Positions 18,260 through 28,348 are shown, counted from the first letter of the stretch. The stretch is 64,000 bases of DNA from an uncultured Prevotellaceae bacterium (GCA_900318815.1 ONMA01000003.1:1-64000), one strand, 5' to 3'. Program-made: numbers and translations. Notes: generated by a model from the sequence alone, not told the origin.

Positions 18260-19669
18260 TTAGTAGAACTTGAAGTAGCGGCGGGCGTTGTTGTAGGAGA
18301 TGTCCTCGACCATGCGCCCTAATGTCTCGCGGTCGTCGGGCAACAATCCTTTCTCTACGTCATTGCCCAGCAAGTTGCAGAGAATACGGCGGAAGTACTC
18401 ATGACGCGGATAGGAAAGGAACGAGCGCGAGTCGGTGAGCATGCCCACGAAGCGGCTCAGCAAGCCCAGTACGGAGAGGGCATTCATCTGCTTAATCATG
18501 CCGTCCATCTGGTCGTTGAACCACCAGCCGCTGCCGAACTGAATCTTTCCGGGCTCTCCACCCTGGAAGTTGCCCAGCATGGTGGCAATCACCTCGTTGG
18601 CGCAGGGGTTCAGCGTATATAATATGGTACGTGTGAGCTTGCCTTCCATGTTCAGCTTGTTCAGGAATTTCGACATGGCCTTTGCCGTATTGAACTCGCC
18701 AATCGAGTCGAAGCCCGTATCGGCACCTAACTGGTTGAACATCTTCGTGTTGTTGTTGCGGATGGCACCATAGTGGAACTGCTGCGTCCAGTCGCTCTCG
18801 GCATCCATCTCAGCCATGCGGGTGAGGAAGCAGTTCTTGAACTGGCGAATCTCCAGATTGGAGAGTTGCTGGCCGCGCATGGCCTTCTCGAAGATAATCT
18901 CAATCTGCGAGTCGGTGTATTCCTCGTCGTAGAACTCCTCAATGCCGTGATCGGAAAGCTTACAGCCATTCTCGGCAAAGAAGTCGTGACGCTTCTGCAG
19001 GGCGTCAACCATATCGGCAAACTTCACAATGTCAACACCGCTCACCTCGCTGAGCTGCTTCACATAGTCGGCAAACTCGGGAGCCTCGATGTTCATGGCC
19101 TTGTCGGGACGCCATGCGGGAATCATCTTCGGGTCGTTCTCCCCCTTCTCGGCCGCATATTTAATATGGTTGTGAAGGTCGTCCACGGGGTCGTCGGTGG
19201 TGCAGACGCACTCTACGTTGTAGTGGCGCATCAGTCCACGGGCCGTAAAGTTAGGATCGTTGGCCAGTTTGTCGTTGCACTCGTCGAAAATCTCGCGGGC
19301 TGTCTTCGGGCTGAGCAGCTTCTCAATGCCGAAAGCCGTCTTCAGCTCTAAGTGAGTCCAATGGTAAAGGGGATTGCGGAAGGTATAGGGAACCGTCTCG
19401 GCCCATTTCTCAAACTTCTCCCAATCGGTGGTGTCCTTGCCGGTGCAGAAGCGCTCGTCTACGCCGTTGGTGCGCATGGCACGCCATTTGTAGTGGTCAC
19501 CACCCAGCCAAAGCTCAGTAATGCTCTTGAACTTGTGGTCGCTGGCAACCATTTCGGGAATCAAGTGGCAATGATAGTCGATGATGGGCATCTTGGCCGC
19601 ATGGTTGTGATACAGGTCCTGGGCTACTTCGGTTTCCAGGACGAAGTTCTTGTCATTGAATTGTTTCAT
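18260..19669 (-). CDS. uxaC: Glucuronate isomerase
   Basis: A 469-residue uronate isomerase of the amidohydrolase fold that converts glucuronate to fructuronate and galacturonate to tagaturonate. The start has IDYHCHLIP with the metal-binding HxH, then the family words YKWRAMRTNGVDE, ETVPYTFRNPLYHWTH, TDDPVDDLHNH and QFGSGWWFNDQMDGM. It stands alone with its own promoter; other hexuronate genes are not nearby. Length and domain content are normal. Confidence 0.95.
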   Translation of the reverse strand: MKQFNDKNFVLETEVAQDLYHNHAAKMPIIDYHCHLIPEMVASDHKFKSITELWLGGDHYKWRAMRTNGVDERFCTGKDTTDWEKFEKWAETVPYTFRNPLYHWTHLELKTAFGIEKLLSPKTAREIFDECNDKLANDPNFTARGLMRHYNVECVCTTDDPVDDLHNHIKYAAEKGENDPKMIPAWRPDKAMNIEAPEFADYVKQLSEVSGVDIVKFADMVDALQKRHDFFAENGCKLSDHGIEEFYDEEYTDSQIEIIFEKAMRGQQLSNLEIRQFKNCFLTRMAEMDAESDWTQQFHYGAIRNNNTKMFNQLGADTGFDSIGEFNTAKAMSKFLNKLNMEGKLTRTILYTLNPCANEVIATMLGNFQGGEPGKIQFGSGWWFNDQMDGMIKQMNALSVLGLLSRFVGMLTDSRSFLSYPRHEYFRRILCNLLGNDVEKGLLPDDRETLGRMVEDISYNNARRYFKFY

Positions 19670-19713
19670 AACGTTAGATGTTTTCGTAGTTTATAAGAAT
19701 TACAAATTTCATG

Positions 19714-19721
19714 CAAAGATA
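19714..19721 (-). promoter_or_regulatory. -7 box of uxaC
   Basis: Minus-strand TATCTTTG followed by GCATG, 44 bases before the start codon. Confidence 0.55.
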
Positions 19722-19840
19722 ATAAAACACGGGCGTATTCCTCCGAATACCCCGTGCTTTTTTTGTTTTTTTAGCGTTTTATCGCAAATGAAAGGCTGTT
19801 TAGCAAATAGGACGCTTCACAACCCGATTCGTTGGATCAC

Positions 19841-20539
19841 TTACTGAAGCGTACCGTTCTGGGCAGCATTGATCATCTGCTCCGAAGCATACATGTAGAC
19901 CTCTACACGACGGTTTTGGGCCTTACCAGCGGCAGTCGAGTTGTCGGCCACGGGGTTAGCCTCGCCGAAGCCTGTGGTGCTGCGAATCTGGCTGGAGCTC
20001 ACGCCAAGCGACATCAGGTAGTTGGTCACGGCCTGAGCACGCTGCTGCGAGAGGTTCAGGTTCTTCTGGGCACTCTGCTCTGCGGTGCTGTTCTTCCATC
20101 CGGCATTGTCGGTATAGCCCTGAACGGCCACGTCGCAATCGGTATTGTTCTTCAGCACGCCGGCAAACTGGGTCAGCGAGTTCTTGGCAGTAGCACTCAG
20201 CGTCGAACTACCCGTAGTGAAGAGAATACCCGAGTCGAAGGTAACTCTCACACCCTGCAGGCCATTGGCATCGGTAATCTGCTCCACCTGGGCGTTCTTC
20301 ACGGCCTCGGCCTGAGCCTTCACCTTATCCATGTGCTTGCCAATAAGTGCTCCGGCACCGGCACCCACAGCCGTGCCAACGGCGGCACCTACAGCCGTGT
20401 TACCGGCAATTTTACCAACAATAGCTCCAAGAACAGCACCACCACCAGCACCGATAGCGGTACCCTTAGCCAGATTATTACAACCTGCCATTACAATGCC
20501 TGCGCAAAGCGCCAAGGCCATCACTTTCAAATTCTTCAT
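19841..20539 (-). CDS. OmpA-family lipoprotein with glycine-zipper
   Basis: A 232-residue lipoprotein. The signal MKNLKVMALALCAGIVMAG ends at the lipidated cysteine, so the start at 20539 was preferred over an upstream in-frame ATG at 20569. A glycine-zipper stretch (about residues 28-70, with repeats such as GAGGGAVLGAIVGKIAG) may insert in membrane. The C-terminal OmpA domain (VTFDSGILFTTGSSTLS to the end) contains the peptidoglycan-binding helix NLSQQRAQAVTNYLMSLGV and NRRVEVYM. It should link the outer membrane to peptidoglycan. Promoter -7 box at 20584-20591. Confidence 0.9.
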   Translation of the reverse strand: MKNLKVMALALCAGIVMAGCNNLAKGTAIGAGGGAVLGAIVGKIAGNTAVGAAVGTAVGAGAGALIGKHMDKVKAQAEAVKNAQVEQITDANGLQGVRVTFDSGILFTTGSSTLSATAKNSLTQFAGVLKNNTDCDVAVQGYTDNAGWKNSTAEQSAQKNLNLSQQRAQAVTNYLMSLGVSSSQIRSTTGFGEANPVADNSTAAGKAQNRRVEVYMYASEQMINAAQNGTLQ

Positions 20540-20583
20540 AACTTTACGGTCATTTAAATTGTTAAACATGAATAATCAGCATG

Positions 20584-20591
20584 CAAAGTTA
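20584..20591 (-). promoter_or_regulatory. -7 box of the OmpA-family gene
   Basis: Minus-strand TAACTTTG followed by GCATG. It lies back to back with the proS -7 box. Confidence 0.55.
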
Positions 20592-20634
20592 GCGTAATTA
20601 TTCGGATAATGATAATTTTTCCAACTTTTTTTAG

Positions 20635-20642
20635 TATTTTTG
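20635..20642 (+). promoter_or_regulatory. -7 box of proS
   Basis: TATTTTTG followed by CACCC, 31 bases before the proS ATG. Confidence 0.55.
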
Positions 20643-20673
20643 CACCCAAAATTGATTCATAGACAAAAAAGAC

Positions 20674-22155
20674 ATGGCAAAAGAATTAAAAGATTTAACA
20701 AAACGGGCCGAAAACTACTCGCAGTGGTACAACGACCTGGTGGTGAAGGCCGACCTTGCTGAGCAGTCGGCAGTACGTGGATGTATGGTCATCAAGCCTT
20801 ACGGCTATGCTATCTGGGAGAAGATGCAGCATCAGCTGGACCTCATGTTCAAGGAAACAGGGGCACAGAATGCCTACTTCCCCCTGCTTATTCCTAAGTC
20901 GTTCCTCTCGCGCGAGGCCGAACACGTGGAAGGCTTTGCCAAGGAGTGTGCCGTTGTGACCCACTACCGTCTCAAGGCTACCGATGACAAGAGTGGCGTT
21001 GTGGTAGACCCCGCCGCAAAACTTGAGGAAGAACTCATTGTGCGTCCCACCTCGGAGACCATCATCTGGAACACTTACAAGAACTGGATTCACTCTTGGC
21101 GCGACCTGCCCCTGATGTGCAACCAGTGGTGCAACGTGATGCGCTGGGAGATGCGCACACGTCCGTTCCTGCGTACCTCGGAGTTCCTCTGGCAGGAGGG
21201 CCACACCGCCCACGCCACCCGTGAGGAAGCCGAAGAGGAAGCACAGAAGATGCTGAAGGTATATGCCAAGTTTGCCGAGGAATGGATGGCTGTTCCCGTG
21301 CTGCAGGGCGTGAAGAGTGAGACCGAGCGATTTGCCGGAGCACTCGACACCTACACCATTGAGGCCATGATGCAGGACGGCAAGGCCCTGCAGAGCGGTA
21401 CATCGCACTTCTTAGGACAGAACTTCGCCAAGGCCTTCGAGGTAACCTATCTTAATAAAGAGAACAAGCCCGAGTATGTATGGGCCACGTCGTGGGGCGT
21501 TTCCACCCGTCTTATCGGTGCCCTCATCATGACCCACAGCGACGACAACGGCCTGGTGCTGCCTCCGCGTCTGGCTCCCATCCAGGTGGTCATCATCCCC
21601 ATCGCAACGAAACCCGAGCAGATGGAAGTGGTCAACAAGGAAGTGATGCCTATCATGGAGCAGTTGCGCAAGAAGGGTATTACGGTGAAGTTTGACGATT
21701 CGGACAACAAGCGACCTGGATTCAAGTTTGCCGACTACGAGTTGAAGGGTGTTCCCGTGCGCTTAGTGCTGGGAGCACGCGACTTAGAGAACGGCACCAT
21801 CGAGGTGATGCGCCGCGACACGTTGGAGAAAGAGACCCGTCCGTTGGAGGGTATCGTGGACTACGTGGGGCAACTGCTTGAAGACATCCAGAAGAACATC
21901 TTCGAGAAGGCTCGCAAGTATCGCGACGAGCGCATCTACGAGTGCGACAACTACGAAGAGTTCAAGGAGCGCGTCAAGGACGGAGGCTTCTTCCTCTGCC
22001 ACTGGGACGGCACCGCTGAGACCGAGGCAAAGATTAAAGAGGAGACCCAAGCTACTATTCGCTGCGTGCCGTTCGACTTCGAGCAGACTCCCGGTACTGA
22101 CATGGTGAGCGGAAAGCCCTCGAAAGCCCGCGTCATCATTGCCCGTAGCTATTAA
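20674..22155 (+). CDS. proS: Prolyl-tRNA synthetase, type 3 (archaeal/eukaryotic-like)
   Basis: A 493-residue class II synthetase charging tRNA-Pro. Class II motifs are visible ([42 protein letters not shown], and the later [24 protein letters not shown]). It lacks the roughly 180-residue editing insert of the usual bacterial form and has the C-terminal zinc-like extension ending [10 protein letters not shown], the arrangement of the type found in archaea, eukaryotes and some bacteria such as Bacteroidetes. nth starts 1 base after its stop, so the two are probably cotranscribed. Confidence 0.96.
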   Translation: MAKELKDLTKRAENYSQWYNDLVVKADLAEQSAVRGCMVIKPYGYAIWEKMQHQLDLMFKETGAQNAYFPLLIPKSFLSREAEHVEGFAKECAVVTHYRLKATDDKSGVVVDPAAKLEEELIVRPTSETIIWNTYKNWIHSWRDLPLMCNQWCNVMRWEMRTRPFLRTSEFLWQEGHTAHATREEAEEEAQKMLKVYAKFAEEWMAVPVLQGVKSETERFAGALDTYTIEAMMQDGKALQSGTSHFLGQNFAKAFEVTYLNKENKPEYVWATSWGVSTRLIGALIMTHSDDNGLVLPPRLAPIQVVIIPIATKPEQMEVVNKEVMPIMEQLRKKGITVKFDDSDNKRPGFKFADYELKGVPVRLVLGARDLENGTIEVMRRDTLEKETRPLEGIVDYVGQLLEDIQKNIFEKARKYRDERIYECDNYEEFKERVKDGGFFLCHWDGTAETEAKIKEETQATIRCVPFDFEQTPGTDMVSGKPSKARVIIARSY

Positions 22156-22156
22156 C

Positions 22157-22807
22157 ATGAGAAGACAAGACCGATACGAAACGGTACTCGCTCGCTTCCG
22201 TAGCCAGATGCCGGAGGTGAACACAGAGCTGGAGTTCGGCAGCGTGTTTCAGTTGTTGGTGGCTGTCATCCTCAGCGCTCAGTGTACCGACAAGCGTGTG
22301 AACCAGGTTACTCCCGAGCTGTTTCGCCACTACCCCGACGCACGGAGCATGGCTGGGGCCGAACCGGAAGACGTACTGGAATACATCAGCAGCGTGAGCT
22401 ATCCTAACGCCAAAGCGGGCCATCTGATAGAGATGGCCCGCATGCTGATGAGCGACTTCAACGGTGAAGTACCTGGCGATATGGATCAGCTCCTGCGTCT
22501 GCCAGGCGTGGGACGCAAGACCGCCAACGTGATTCAGGCCGTGGCTTTCGGACAGGCCACAATGGCGGTTGATACGCATGTGTTCCGCGTGTCTCACCGG
22601 TTAGGACTGGTCAGCAAGAGCGACAACACGCCGCTGAAGGTAGAGCGTCAGCTTATGAAGCACATCCCCGCAGAGGACATTCCCCGTGCCCATCACTGGC
22701 TCCTGCTGCATGGTCGCTACGTCTGCACATCCCGCCGTCCTCATTGTGACAAGTGCCCCTTTGATGATGTCTGTCCTAAACAGATGGAAGACTCGAAACT
22801 GGCTTAA
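22157..22807 (+). CDS. nth: Endonuclease III
   Basis: A 216-residue base-excision repair glycosylase/AP lyase acting on oxidised pyrimidines. The helix-hairpin-helix LPGVGRKTANVI contains the catalytic lysine, VDTHVFRVSHRLGL the catalytic aspartate, and the C-terminal 4Fe-4S ligands fit C-x6-C-x2-C-x5-C in CTSRRPHCDKCPFDDVC. The ATG at 22157 was chosen over an upstream TTG overlapping proS. A terminator follows at 22822-22857. Confidence 0.96.
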   Translation: MRRQDRYETVLARFRSQMPEVNTELEFGSVFQLLVAVILSAQCTDKRVNQVTPELFRHYPDARSMAGAEPEDVLEYISSVSYPNAKAGHLIEMARMLMSDFNGEVPGDMDQLLRLPGVGRKTANVIQAVAFGQATMAVDTHVFRVSHRLGLVSKSDNTPLKVERQLMKHIPAEDIPRAHHWLLLHGRYVCTSRRPHCDKCPFDDVCPKQMEDSKLA

Positions 22808-22821
22808 TCGAGTATAGAACA

Positions 22822-22857
22822 AAAAAATCCGAACCGCATTTGCGATTCGGATTTTTT
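22822..22857. terminator. Terminator between nth and ppiD
   Basis: AAAAAATCCGAA pairs with TTCGGATTTTTT, plus a further CGCA/TGCG pairing after one mismatch. A- and T-runs flank both sides, so it can act on both converging genes. Confidence 0.85.
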
Positions 22858-22877
22858 AGGCTCTTATTCATTATGAT

Positions 22878-25013
22878 TTAGAAGAAGAGGTAACGGTTGT
22901 CCTTTACCTTTGCATTCTTGTAAAGCTCCGACATGAAGCGACCGGCGGCCTGCATGGCCTGCTGACGCAGCTGTTGTTCCTGAGCCTTCTCATCGAGCTT
23001 GGCACCCTCGCGCTGCTGGCGGTTCAGCACCTGGAACAGGTAGACACCACCATTGCCCTTCACAGGGGCAGCAACCATCTGGCCAGCCTCGGTCGAAGCT
23101 ACTGCACCACTCAGGGCAGGCTCACTGGCACCCGTAGCCTGCACAAAGACAGGAGCCGAGAAAGTAATCTGTTGAACGGTATCTAAGCGGGCACCCTGTT
23201 TCTCGGCTTCGGCCAGCGTCTTCACGCCTTCCAGCTTCTTCGAAAGCACCTCAAACTTCTTGTCGCGCATCACTTCCTGTGTCAGCATGTCCTTCACACT
23301 CACCCAGTCACGATAACCTGTGGAATGAACCTTGGTCAGGGCAACCACTAACAGGTGGTCGTTGTTGCCGCACTCATAAAGAGACGAAACATCGCCAGCC
23401 TTGGCATCGAAAATCCACTTCATAGCCTCACGGGTTGCACGCAAGCCAGCCACGTTGTGCTCGTAGTTAGCAATGTCGTTGCGCTCCTGAACCATGAAGC
23501 CGAACTTCTGGGCATTCTGCTCCAGACCTTCGAGCGTCTTGTTCTCGCTGACATACTGGCTGAACTTGTTATAGGCATCCGAATAGGTCTGCTTAGAGAA
23601 GTCGATGGTGTGCTTCACCACGGCCACGTCATACTTATCCACCATGTTCTTTCGGTTAGTCACCTGCAGAATGATGTTACCCTGCGACAGCTCCACGTTC
23701 TTCACCTCGCCCGAAGCAGCAGAGAGAATAGCGTTCAAATAGTTCTTCGACTCAGCATCGATGACGGTCGAATTCTGATACTGGGCAGAGGTGAGCCACT
23801 GCTTGGCACCTTCCTGGCCATACTTGCGGGCAATGGTGTCGAAAGGAGCGCCTGCTTTGAGAGCAGTCATCACACTATCGGCAGTCTTGCGAGCAGCCTC
23901 CAGCGTCTCGCCACCCACCTGAATCATGCGGAACTCGATGGAGTCGGGCTGCTGGCTCTTGGCCAGGAGCTTCACAACGTTCAGCGTGTTGTCGCTACGG
24001 GTCTCGAAGGGAGCCGATGTCTGACCAACTATCATCGAGTCAATACGAGCTGCAATGTCAGAGGGAAGAGCGGCACGGGTAACGGGCAGGCCCACGTAAG
24101 CCACCTGCGACTGAGCCTTACGCACCACCTCAGCAGGGGCGGCACCCTCGGCAAGCTGCTTCTGAGCCTCCTGCATGGTCTTCATCAGTTCGGCACGGTC
24201 GGCAGCCGAAGCCACCACCTGATAGGTCACGTACTTGATGTCGCGGGTCTCCACGTCCTGCTTGAACTGCTCTTTCTGCTCGTTGTACTTAGCCTTGAGG
24301 TCGGCATCCTCCACCTTCACGTCGTTGTCGTTGACGCTGTTATAGGCCAAGGAAGCCAGCACGATGTTGCTCTCATTGGTCTGGTCGGCAAACGAAGCCT
24401 TCACCGAGACGGGATTGCTAAGCAGGCAACCAGCCAAGAGTCCCTGGAACTTCTGTGCGAGCGTCTGCTGGCGCAGCTGCTTTTCGATGAACTTCCAGTA
24501 CTTATAGATGGTCTGGTACTGGTCATACACCTGAGGATTCTGAGTCTGAGCCGTCTTGTAATCGTTCAGGAACTTGGTCAGGGCAGTCACGTCGAAGCGA
24601 CCCGTCTGCTGATTCATGAACGGAGTCTGCATCAACATGGGGTTCGTTCCTTCACGAAGGATGTTCTGCAACTCCTCGTCGGTAACGGTAAGTCCCAGCT
24701 TTTCAGCCTCCTTCTCGATAATCTTGCCCGAGATGAACTGGTTCCAGACCTGATCCTTCACCTGATTAAGTTCTTCTTCGCTCAGGTTCTCACGTCCCTG
24801 CAACTTGAGTACTTCCTGATACTCATCGACGAGTGCCTGGAATTCCTGCACAGAGATCTTGTCACCTAACACTTGGCCTACCTGCTGGCGCTGTTCGTTC
24901 TGCGTTGCCTGGCAAGAGCGGAACAGTTCTTCAGCAATAAAGGCAAACAGGGCCAAACCAATCACTGCTACCAGTGTCGGCCCCCAGCTTCTAATTTTTC
25001 CAATTGCTGCCAT
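22878..25013 (-). CDS. ppiD: Periplasmic peptidyl-prolyl isomerase, PpiD/SurA-like
   Basis: A 711-residue protein anchored by one N-terminal membrane helix (residues 12-31, GPTLVAVIGLALFAFIAEEL). A SurA/PpiD-type N-domain follows (about 45-200), then two regions with the parvulin-like arrangement (about 225-350 and 340-460). The long C-terminal part is typical of the Bacteroidetes PpiD. It should help fold outer-membrane proteins in the periplasm. The C-terminal tail is rich in glutamine (LDEKAQEQQLRQQAMQAAG). The 225 bases upstream hold no gene I can support. Confidence 0.9.
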   Translation of the reverse strand: MAAIGKIRSWGPTLVAVIGLALFAFIAEELFRSCQATQNEQRQQVGQVLGDKISVQEFQALVDEYQEVLKLQGRENLSEEELNQVKDQVWNQFISGKIIEKEAEKLGLTVTDEELQNILREGTNPMLMQTPFMNQQTGRFDVTALTKFLNDYKTAQTQNPQVYDQYQTIYKYWKFIEKQLRQQTLAQKFQGLLAGCLLSNPVSVKASFADQTNESNIVLASLAYNSVNDNDVKVEDADLKAKYNEQKEQFKQDVETRDIKYVTYQVVASAADRAELMKTMQEAQKQLAEGAAPAEVVRKAQSQVAYVGLPVTRAALPSDIAARIDSMIVGQTSAPFETRSDNTLNVVKLLAKSQQPDSIEFRMIQVGGETLEAARKTADSVMTALKAGAPFDTIARKYGQEGAKQWLTSAQYQNSTVIDAESKNYLNAILSAASGEVKNVELSQGNIILQVTNRKNMVDKYDVAVVKHTIDFSKQTYSDAYNKFSQYVSENKTLEGLEQNAQKFGFMVQERNDIANYEHNVAGLRATREAMKWIFDAKAGDVSSLYECGNNDHLLVVALTKVHSTGYRDWVSVKDMLTQEVMRDKKFEVLSKKLEGVKTLAEAEKQGARLDTVQQITFSAPVFVQATGASEPALSGAVASTEAGQMVAAPVKGNGGVYLFQVLNRQQREGAKLDEKAQEQQLRQQAMQAAGRFMSELYKNAKVKDNRYLFF

Positions 25014-25238
25014 TTTTGCTTTTTATGATTTTAATTTTTTATTATTGTGTCTAAATTACAATTTCGGCCTGCAAAATTACTAATTTTATGTGAAACAAAT
25101 GCACATTTTTTCAAAAAAATGGATTTTTCCAACAAAAAGGCCAATCTTTTTACTTTTTTTAGTTTTCTCGTTTTATAGAAATCACGATAAAATGGCTTCA
25201 AAGTTTCTTGTTGGTCGAAACCACGAAGCTCCATATCG

Positions 25239-25808
25239 TTACTTTCTGATAATCTGTACTTCCCCACCCTGCCCTAATTTGATAATGCTCGATGGCGTAT
25301 GCGGCTGGTGTTCCTGTCGTCGCGACCAGCAAACATAGTCAACGGCTTCAAGCAGCTGAGGGTCAATATCACAAAAGTTCTGGGCTGCCGGCTGACCACT
25401 GATGTTGGCCGATGTGGAGACAATAGCCTTCTGAAACCGGAAACATAACTCCTTGGAGAATGGCTCCTGGGTAATGCGTATGCCGATGCTCCCGTCTTCT
25501 GCAATCAAATTAGGGGCCAGGTTGACGGCACCATCAAGGATGAGTGTAGTGGGCTTGACCATGCAGTCAATGAGCTGCCACGCCACGTCGGGCACATTTC
25601 TTACATACCGCTGTAGGCGGGCATCGGAGTCAACCAGGCATATCAACGCCTTGGAGTCATCGCGCTGCTTGATTTGGTACACTTTTTTGACGGCTTCCTC
25701 GTTGGTAGCATCACATCCTATGCCCCACACCGTATCGGTGGGATAGAGGATGACACCCCCACGGCGCATCACCTCTACAGCATTTCTAATGTCCTCTTCT
25801 CTTGTCAT
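25239..25808 (-). CDS. tsaC: Threonylcarbamoyl-AMP synthase
   Basis: A 189-residue YrdC/Sua5-domain enzyme that makes threonylcarbamoyl-AMP for the t6A37 modification of tRNAs reading ANN codons. Signatures: GGVILYPTDTVWGIGCDATN near residues 17-36, KQRDDSKALICLV, and IVSTSANISGQPA. The length fits the single-domain TsaC form rather than the longer Sua5. Its start lies 22 bases inside the end of the upstream AraC-type gene, so the two are translationally coupled, an unusual partner for this housekeeping gene. Confidence 0.92.
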   Translation of the reverse strand: MTREEDIRNAVEVMRRGGVILYPTDTVWGIGCDATNEEAVKKVYQIKQRDDSKALICLVDSDARLQRYVRNVPDVAWQLIDCMVKPTTLILDGAVNLAPNLIAEDGSIGIRITQEPFSKELCFRFQKAIVSTSANISGQPAAQNFCDIDPQLLEAVDYVCWSRRQEHQPHTPSSIIKLGQGGEVQIIRK

Positions 25809-28293
25809 TTGTTATAAATTGTATTCTTTTTTCTTCACGATATTCTTTGGGCGTGAGCTTGTACAGGTGGAAGAAATTGCCAATGAAATAATTAGGTGTA
25901 TAGAAACCACACCCGTCGGCTATCTCCTCTATCGACAGCTCGGTCTCTTCCAACATCTTCTTCGCCCGCTGCAAACGAACTTGTTTGGACAGTTCGCGCG
26001 GATTCTTGTACAAGTCGGCAATGATGATGTCATAGAGTTTCTCTACCTCTATACCCGAGACCCGACTCAGCCGCGACATGGTCAGGTCGCTATTCTTTTG
26101 CTGATGGATATAGGGGGTCAACTTCAGAATGAGTTGGATGAACTCTGGCTTCATCTTGCTGCGCTCTTCCTCGAAGTCGCCATAGTACTCATCTTGTGTT
26201 GGGGCCAGAAGTTCGTTGCTAAATGAGTCGCATCGCTGGACAAACGAGCGTAATTTCTTAATGAAGTCGCCCTCCTCGTTGTTTCGGCGGGCACGCATCT
26301 TGGTATTCCTGCTATACAAGAAGAGGTTAGCCAACAAGACCAAGAGGAGCAAGAACAAGAGAATGGCATAGACACCCGTGGTCTTCCACCACGGTTGGTT
26401 GACGTGTATAACCCACTCTTTTGTTTCTCCACTCCAGGCATTGGGGAACATCGATGCTTCCAACTCTACCTTATAATCACCTGGCTGCAGGTTAATCAGG
26501 GGCAGATGCAGTTTTCCCCTGCTATCGACCAGTCCATCTGAATTATAATAGGAATAGATAATCCAATCATTCTGGATGCCTTTGCCCGACACACGCACAC
26601 GATAATAAGACTGTATAGGGCGGAAATAGTTCATCCCGGAAAAGGTGAGCGATATGGAGTTCTGATTAAAGTTAAGTGTAATGTCGTGTACCTGCGTGAT
26701 AGCTTTGTCGAGCACGACATTATTATCAACCACCTCGCCAGGCTTCACGATGAAGCCGTTAACAAGCAGACGGACAAACTCTGGATGGAGACTGAGGGGC
26801 CTGGAAACATTCACCGTGGTGAAGTCACTGGGGTCGAAAGTCACAATATGGTCTATGGACTGCATGATGATGGTGCCATCGTCGAGACACACCGCCTTGC
26901 AATTGACAAAGGACTCGTTGGGAATGTTGTCTTCATAGTTGAAGCTATTGACAAAGACAGGCTCGTCTCCCTTGAAAATGATACAGGATATACCATAGGA
27001 TGTAGCGAGCCAGATATTGTGATCCTTATCTTCAACGATGGCGTGTATATAACTGTTTATCAGACCTTCACGCTTACCGAAGTAAACAGGTTTTCCATTC
27101 GCCGTGCGATACAGATAGAGTCCTTTCGTTGTGCCTATCCACATCCAGTCACGGCTGTCGTTATACATGCAATTGGCTTCTTTCCCGTCGAACTCGGTGA
27201 TGTTCTGGCGCAGATGATCAGTCATAGCGAGATATTGCGAGGCAGCAGGATCCATCAGATGATACACTTTGAAACGGGCGTTCTGAGGTCGGGCATAGAG
27301 TACGCCCCTGTTTTCCGCAGCAATCCACAGACCGCCTTGCTTGTCAAAGGTCATGGCGTTGTAGATGACCTCCATCGAATTTCCAGCATGGGAAGCCTGC
27401 TGCCCTTCGTTGTAAATGAATGTCTTTCCTGCCATATCATAGACCAGATAGCCCTGTTCCGACGGGATATACAGGTGACTACTGCCCTCCTCCAATGCAA
27501 AACCATTGAGATGATAGGGAAACTTCTCAATGGTTGACCATTTCAGTTCATTCGGGTCAAAGTACATCAAGACTGAAGAAGTATCTCCGTTCCTGATTTG
27601 GAAGAAACCTTCTTTGTAGGCAAAGGTTAGAATATTGCTGCCATAGTCCTTTGCTTCGTTCCGGTCGTATGCACGGGTACGATGGAGCATCTTACCCGTA
27701 CTCACCTCCAGTCCTATCTCCTCGCCATTGTCGTAGAACAGCAAAAGGGTATCTCCCCTATAGATTTGCATGTCCTGTAAGTTACAATCTTTCAGTACGT
27801 TATAGTGTTTCTGATTAACTGAATTATAGAGACCTTTGTCGGTTAGAAGCCAGACGCTGCCCTTTTTGTCGACAAACAGGTCTTCAATCATTTCACGGCA
27901 ATGCAGAACCTCCTGAAACACAGAGTCCAGATTGGCCACATATTGCTCGTTCAGGAGGTCAACACACGCAAGCGAGTGGTCGCTCTTCAGCCAAAGATGA
28001 CCTTTCTTGTCATCAAGAATCTGGAAGTTTCCCTTATAGAGTGGCAATTGATACTGGTATTCCGGAAGTTCGTCAATATAAGAAAAGGAAGAACCGTCAT
28101 AGAAATTGAGATTTCCCTGGGTGGCGATAATCATTCGACCGTTATCGGTACAAAGGACGGCTAATGCACTATTGTCGGCTAATCCATTAGCTGCATTGAA
28201 CACTTTGAAGGTACGCCCATCGCCAGCTTCGGCTTTCAGAACGGCAGCCACCACAAATAGCAACAGGAATAAGGTACGTAATAGCAGTTTCAT
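25786..28293 (-). CDS. Membrane-anchored beta-propeller sensor with AraC DNA-binding domain
   Basis: An 835-residue one-component version of the Bacteroidetes hybrid two-component sensors. Signal peptide (MKLLLRTLFLLLFVVAAVLKAEA), a large periplasmic domain of two-component propeller repeats (for example DSRDWMWIGTTKGLYLYRT and EDKDHNIWLATSYGISCI), a Y_Y_Y-type domain (YYRVRVSG region), one membrane helix (WKTTGVYAILLFLLLLVLLA), and a cytoplasmic AraC helix-turn-helix (LSRVSGIEVEKL to YFIGNFFHLYKLTPKEYREE). The histidine kinase and receiver domains of the hybrid form are absent. It should sense an external, possibly carbohydrate, ligand and bind DNA directly. Start at 28293 fits the signal peptide; the promoter is at 28317-28348. 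Confidence 0.87.
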   Translation of the reverse strand: MKLLLRTLFLLLFVVAAVLKAEAGDGRTFKVFNAANGLADNSALAVLCTDNGRMIIATQGNLNFYDGSSFSYIDELPEYQYQLPLYKGNFQILDDKKGHLWLKSDHSLACVDLLNEQYVANLDSVFQEVLHCREMIEDLFVDKKGSVWLLTDKGLYNSVNQKHYNVLKDCNLQDMQIYRGDTLLLFYDNGEEIGLEVSTGKMLHRTRAYDRNEAKDYGSNILTFAYKEGFFQIRNGDTSSVLMYFDPNELKWSTIEKFPYHLNGFALEEGSSHLYIPSEQGYLVYDMAGKTFIYNEGQQASHAGNSMEVIYNAMTFDKQGGLWIAAENRGVLYARPQNARFKVYHLMDPAASQYLAMTDHLRQNITEFDGKEANCMYNDSRDWMWIGTTKGLYLYRTANGKPVYFGKREGLINSYIHAIVEDKDHNIWLATSYGISCIIFKGDEPVFVNSFNYEDNIPNESFVNCKAVCLDDGTIIMQSIDHIVTFDPSDFTTVNVSRPLSLHPEFVRLLVNGFIVKPGEVVDNNVVLDKAITQVHDITLNFNQNSISLTFSGMNYFRPIQSYYRVRVSGKGIQNDWIIYSYYNSDGLVDSRGKLHLPLINLQPGDYKVELEASMFPNAWSGETKEWVIHVNQPWWKTTGVYAILLFLLLLVLLANLFLYSRNTKMRARRNNEEGDFIKKLRSFVQRCDSFSNELLAPTQDEYYGDFEEERSKMKPEFIQLILKLTPYIHQQKNSDLTMSRLSRVSGIEVEKLYDIIIADLYKNPRELSKQVRLQRAKKMLEETELSIEEIADGCGFYTPNYFIGNFFHLYKLTPKEYREEKRIQFITNDKRRGH

Positions 28294-28316
28294 TGTCTTC
28301 TTTATGAATGGTTGCG

Positions 28317-28348
28317 CAAAGGTACGCAAAAAAATAAGTCTAACCAAA
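28317..28348 (-). promoter_or_regulatory. Promoter of the AraC-type sensor gene
   Basis: Minus-strand TTTG (28348-28345), a 20-base spacer and TACCTTTG (28324-28317), 23 bases before the start codon. Near-perfect consensus. Confidence 0.8.

Noticed and set aside
23355..24869. Long open frame (504 codons) on the plus strand
   Set aside because: It is fully opposite ppiD, whose motifs and signal anchor are clear. Its translation lacks family features and is rich in L, H and V as expected of an antisense frame in this GC-rich third-position code.
25031..25267. Minus-strand frame of 78 codons between tsaC and ppiD
   Set aside because: AT-rich and lysine-heavy, overlapping the tsaC end and with no start signal or family likeness. 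I treat the gap as empty.
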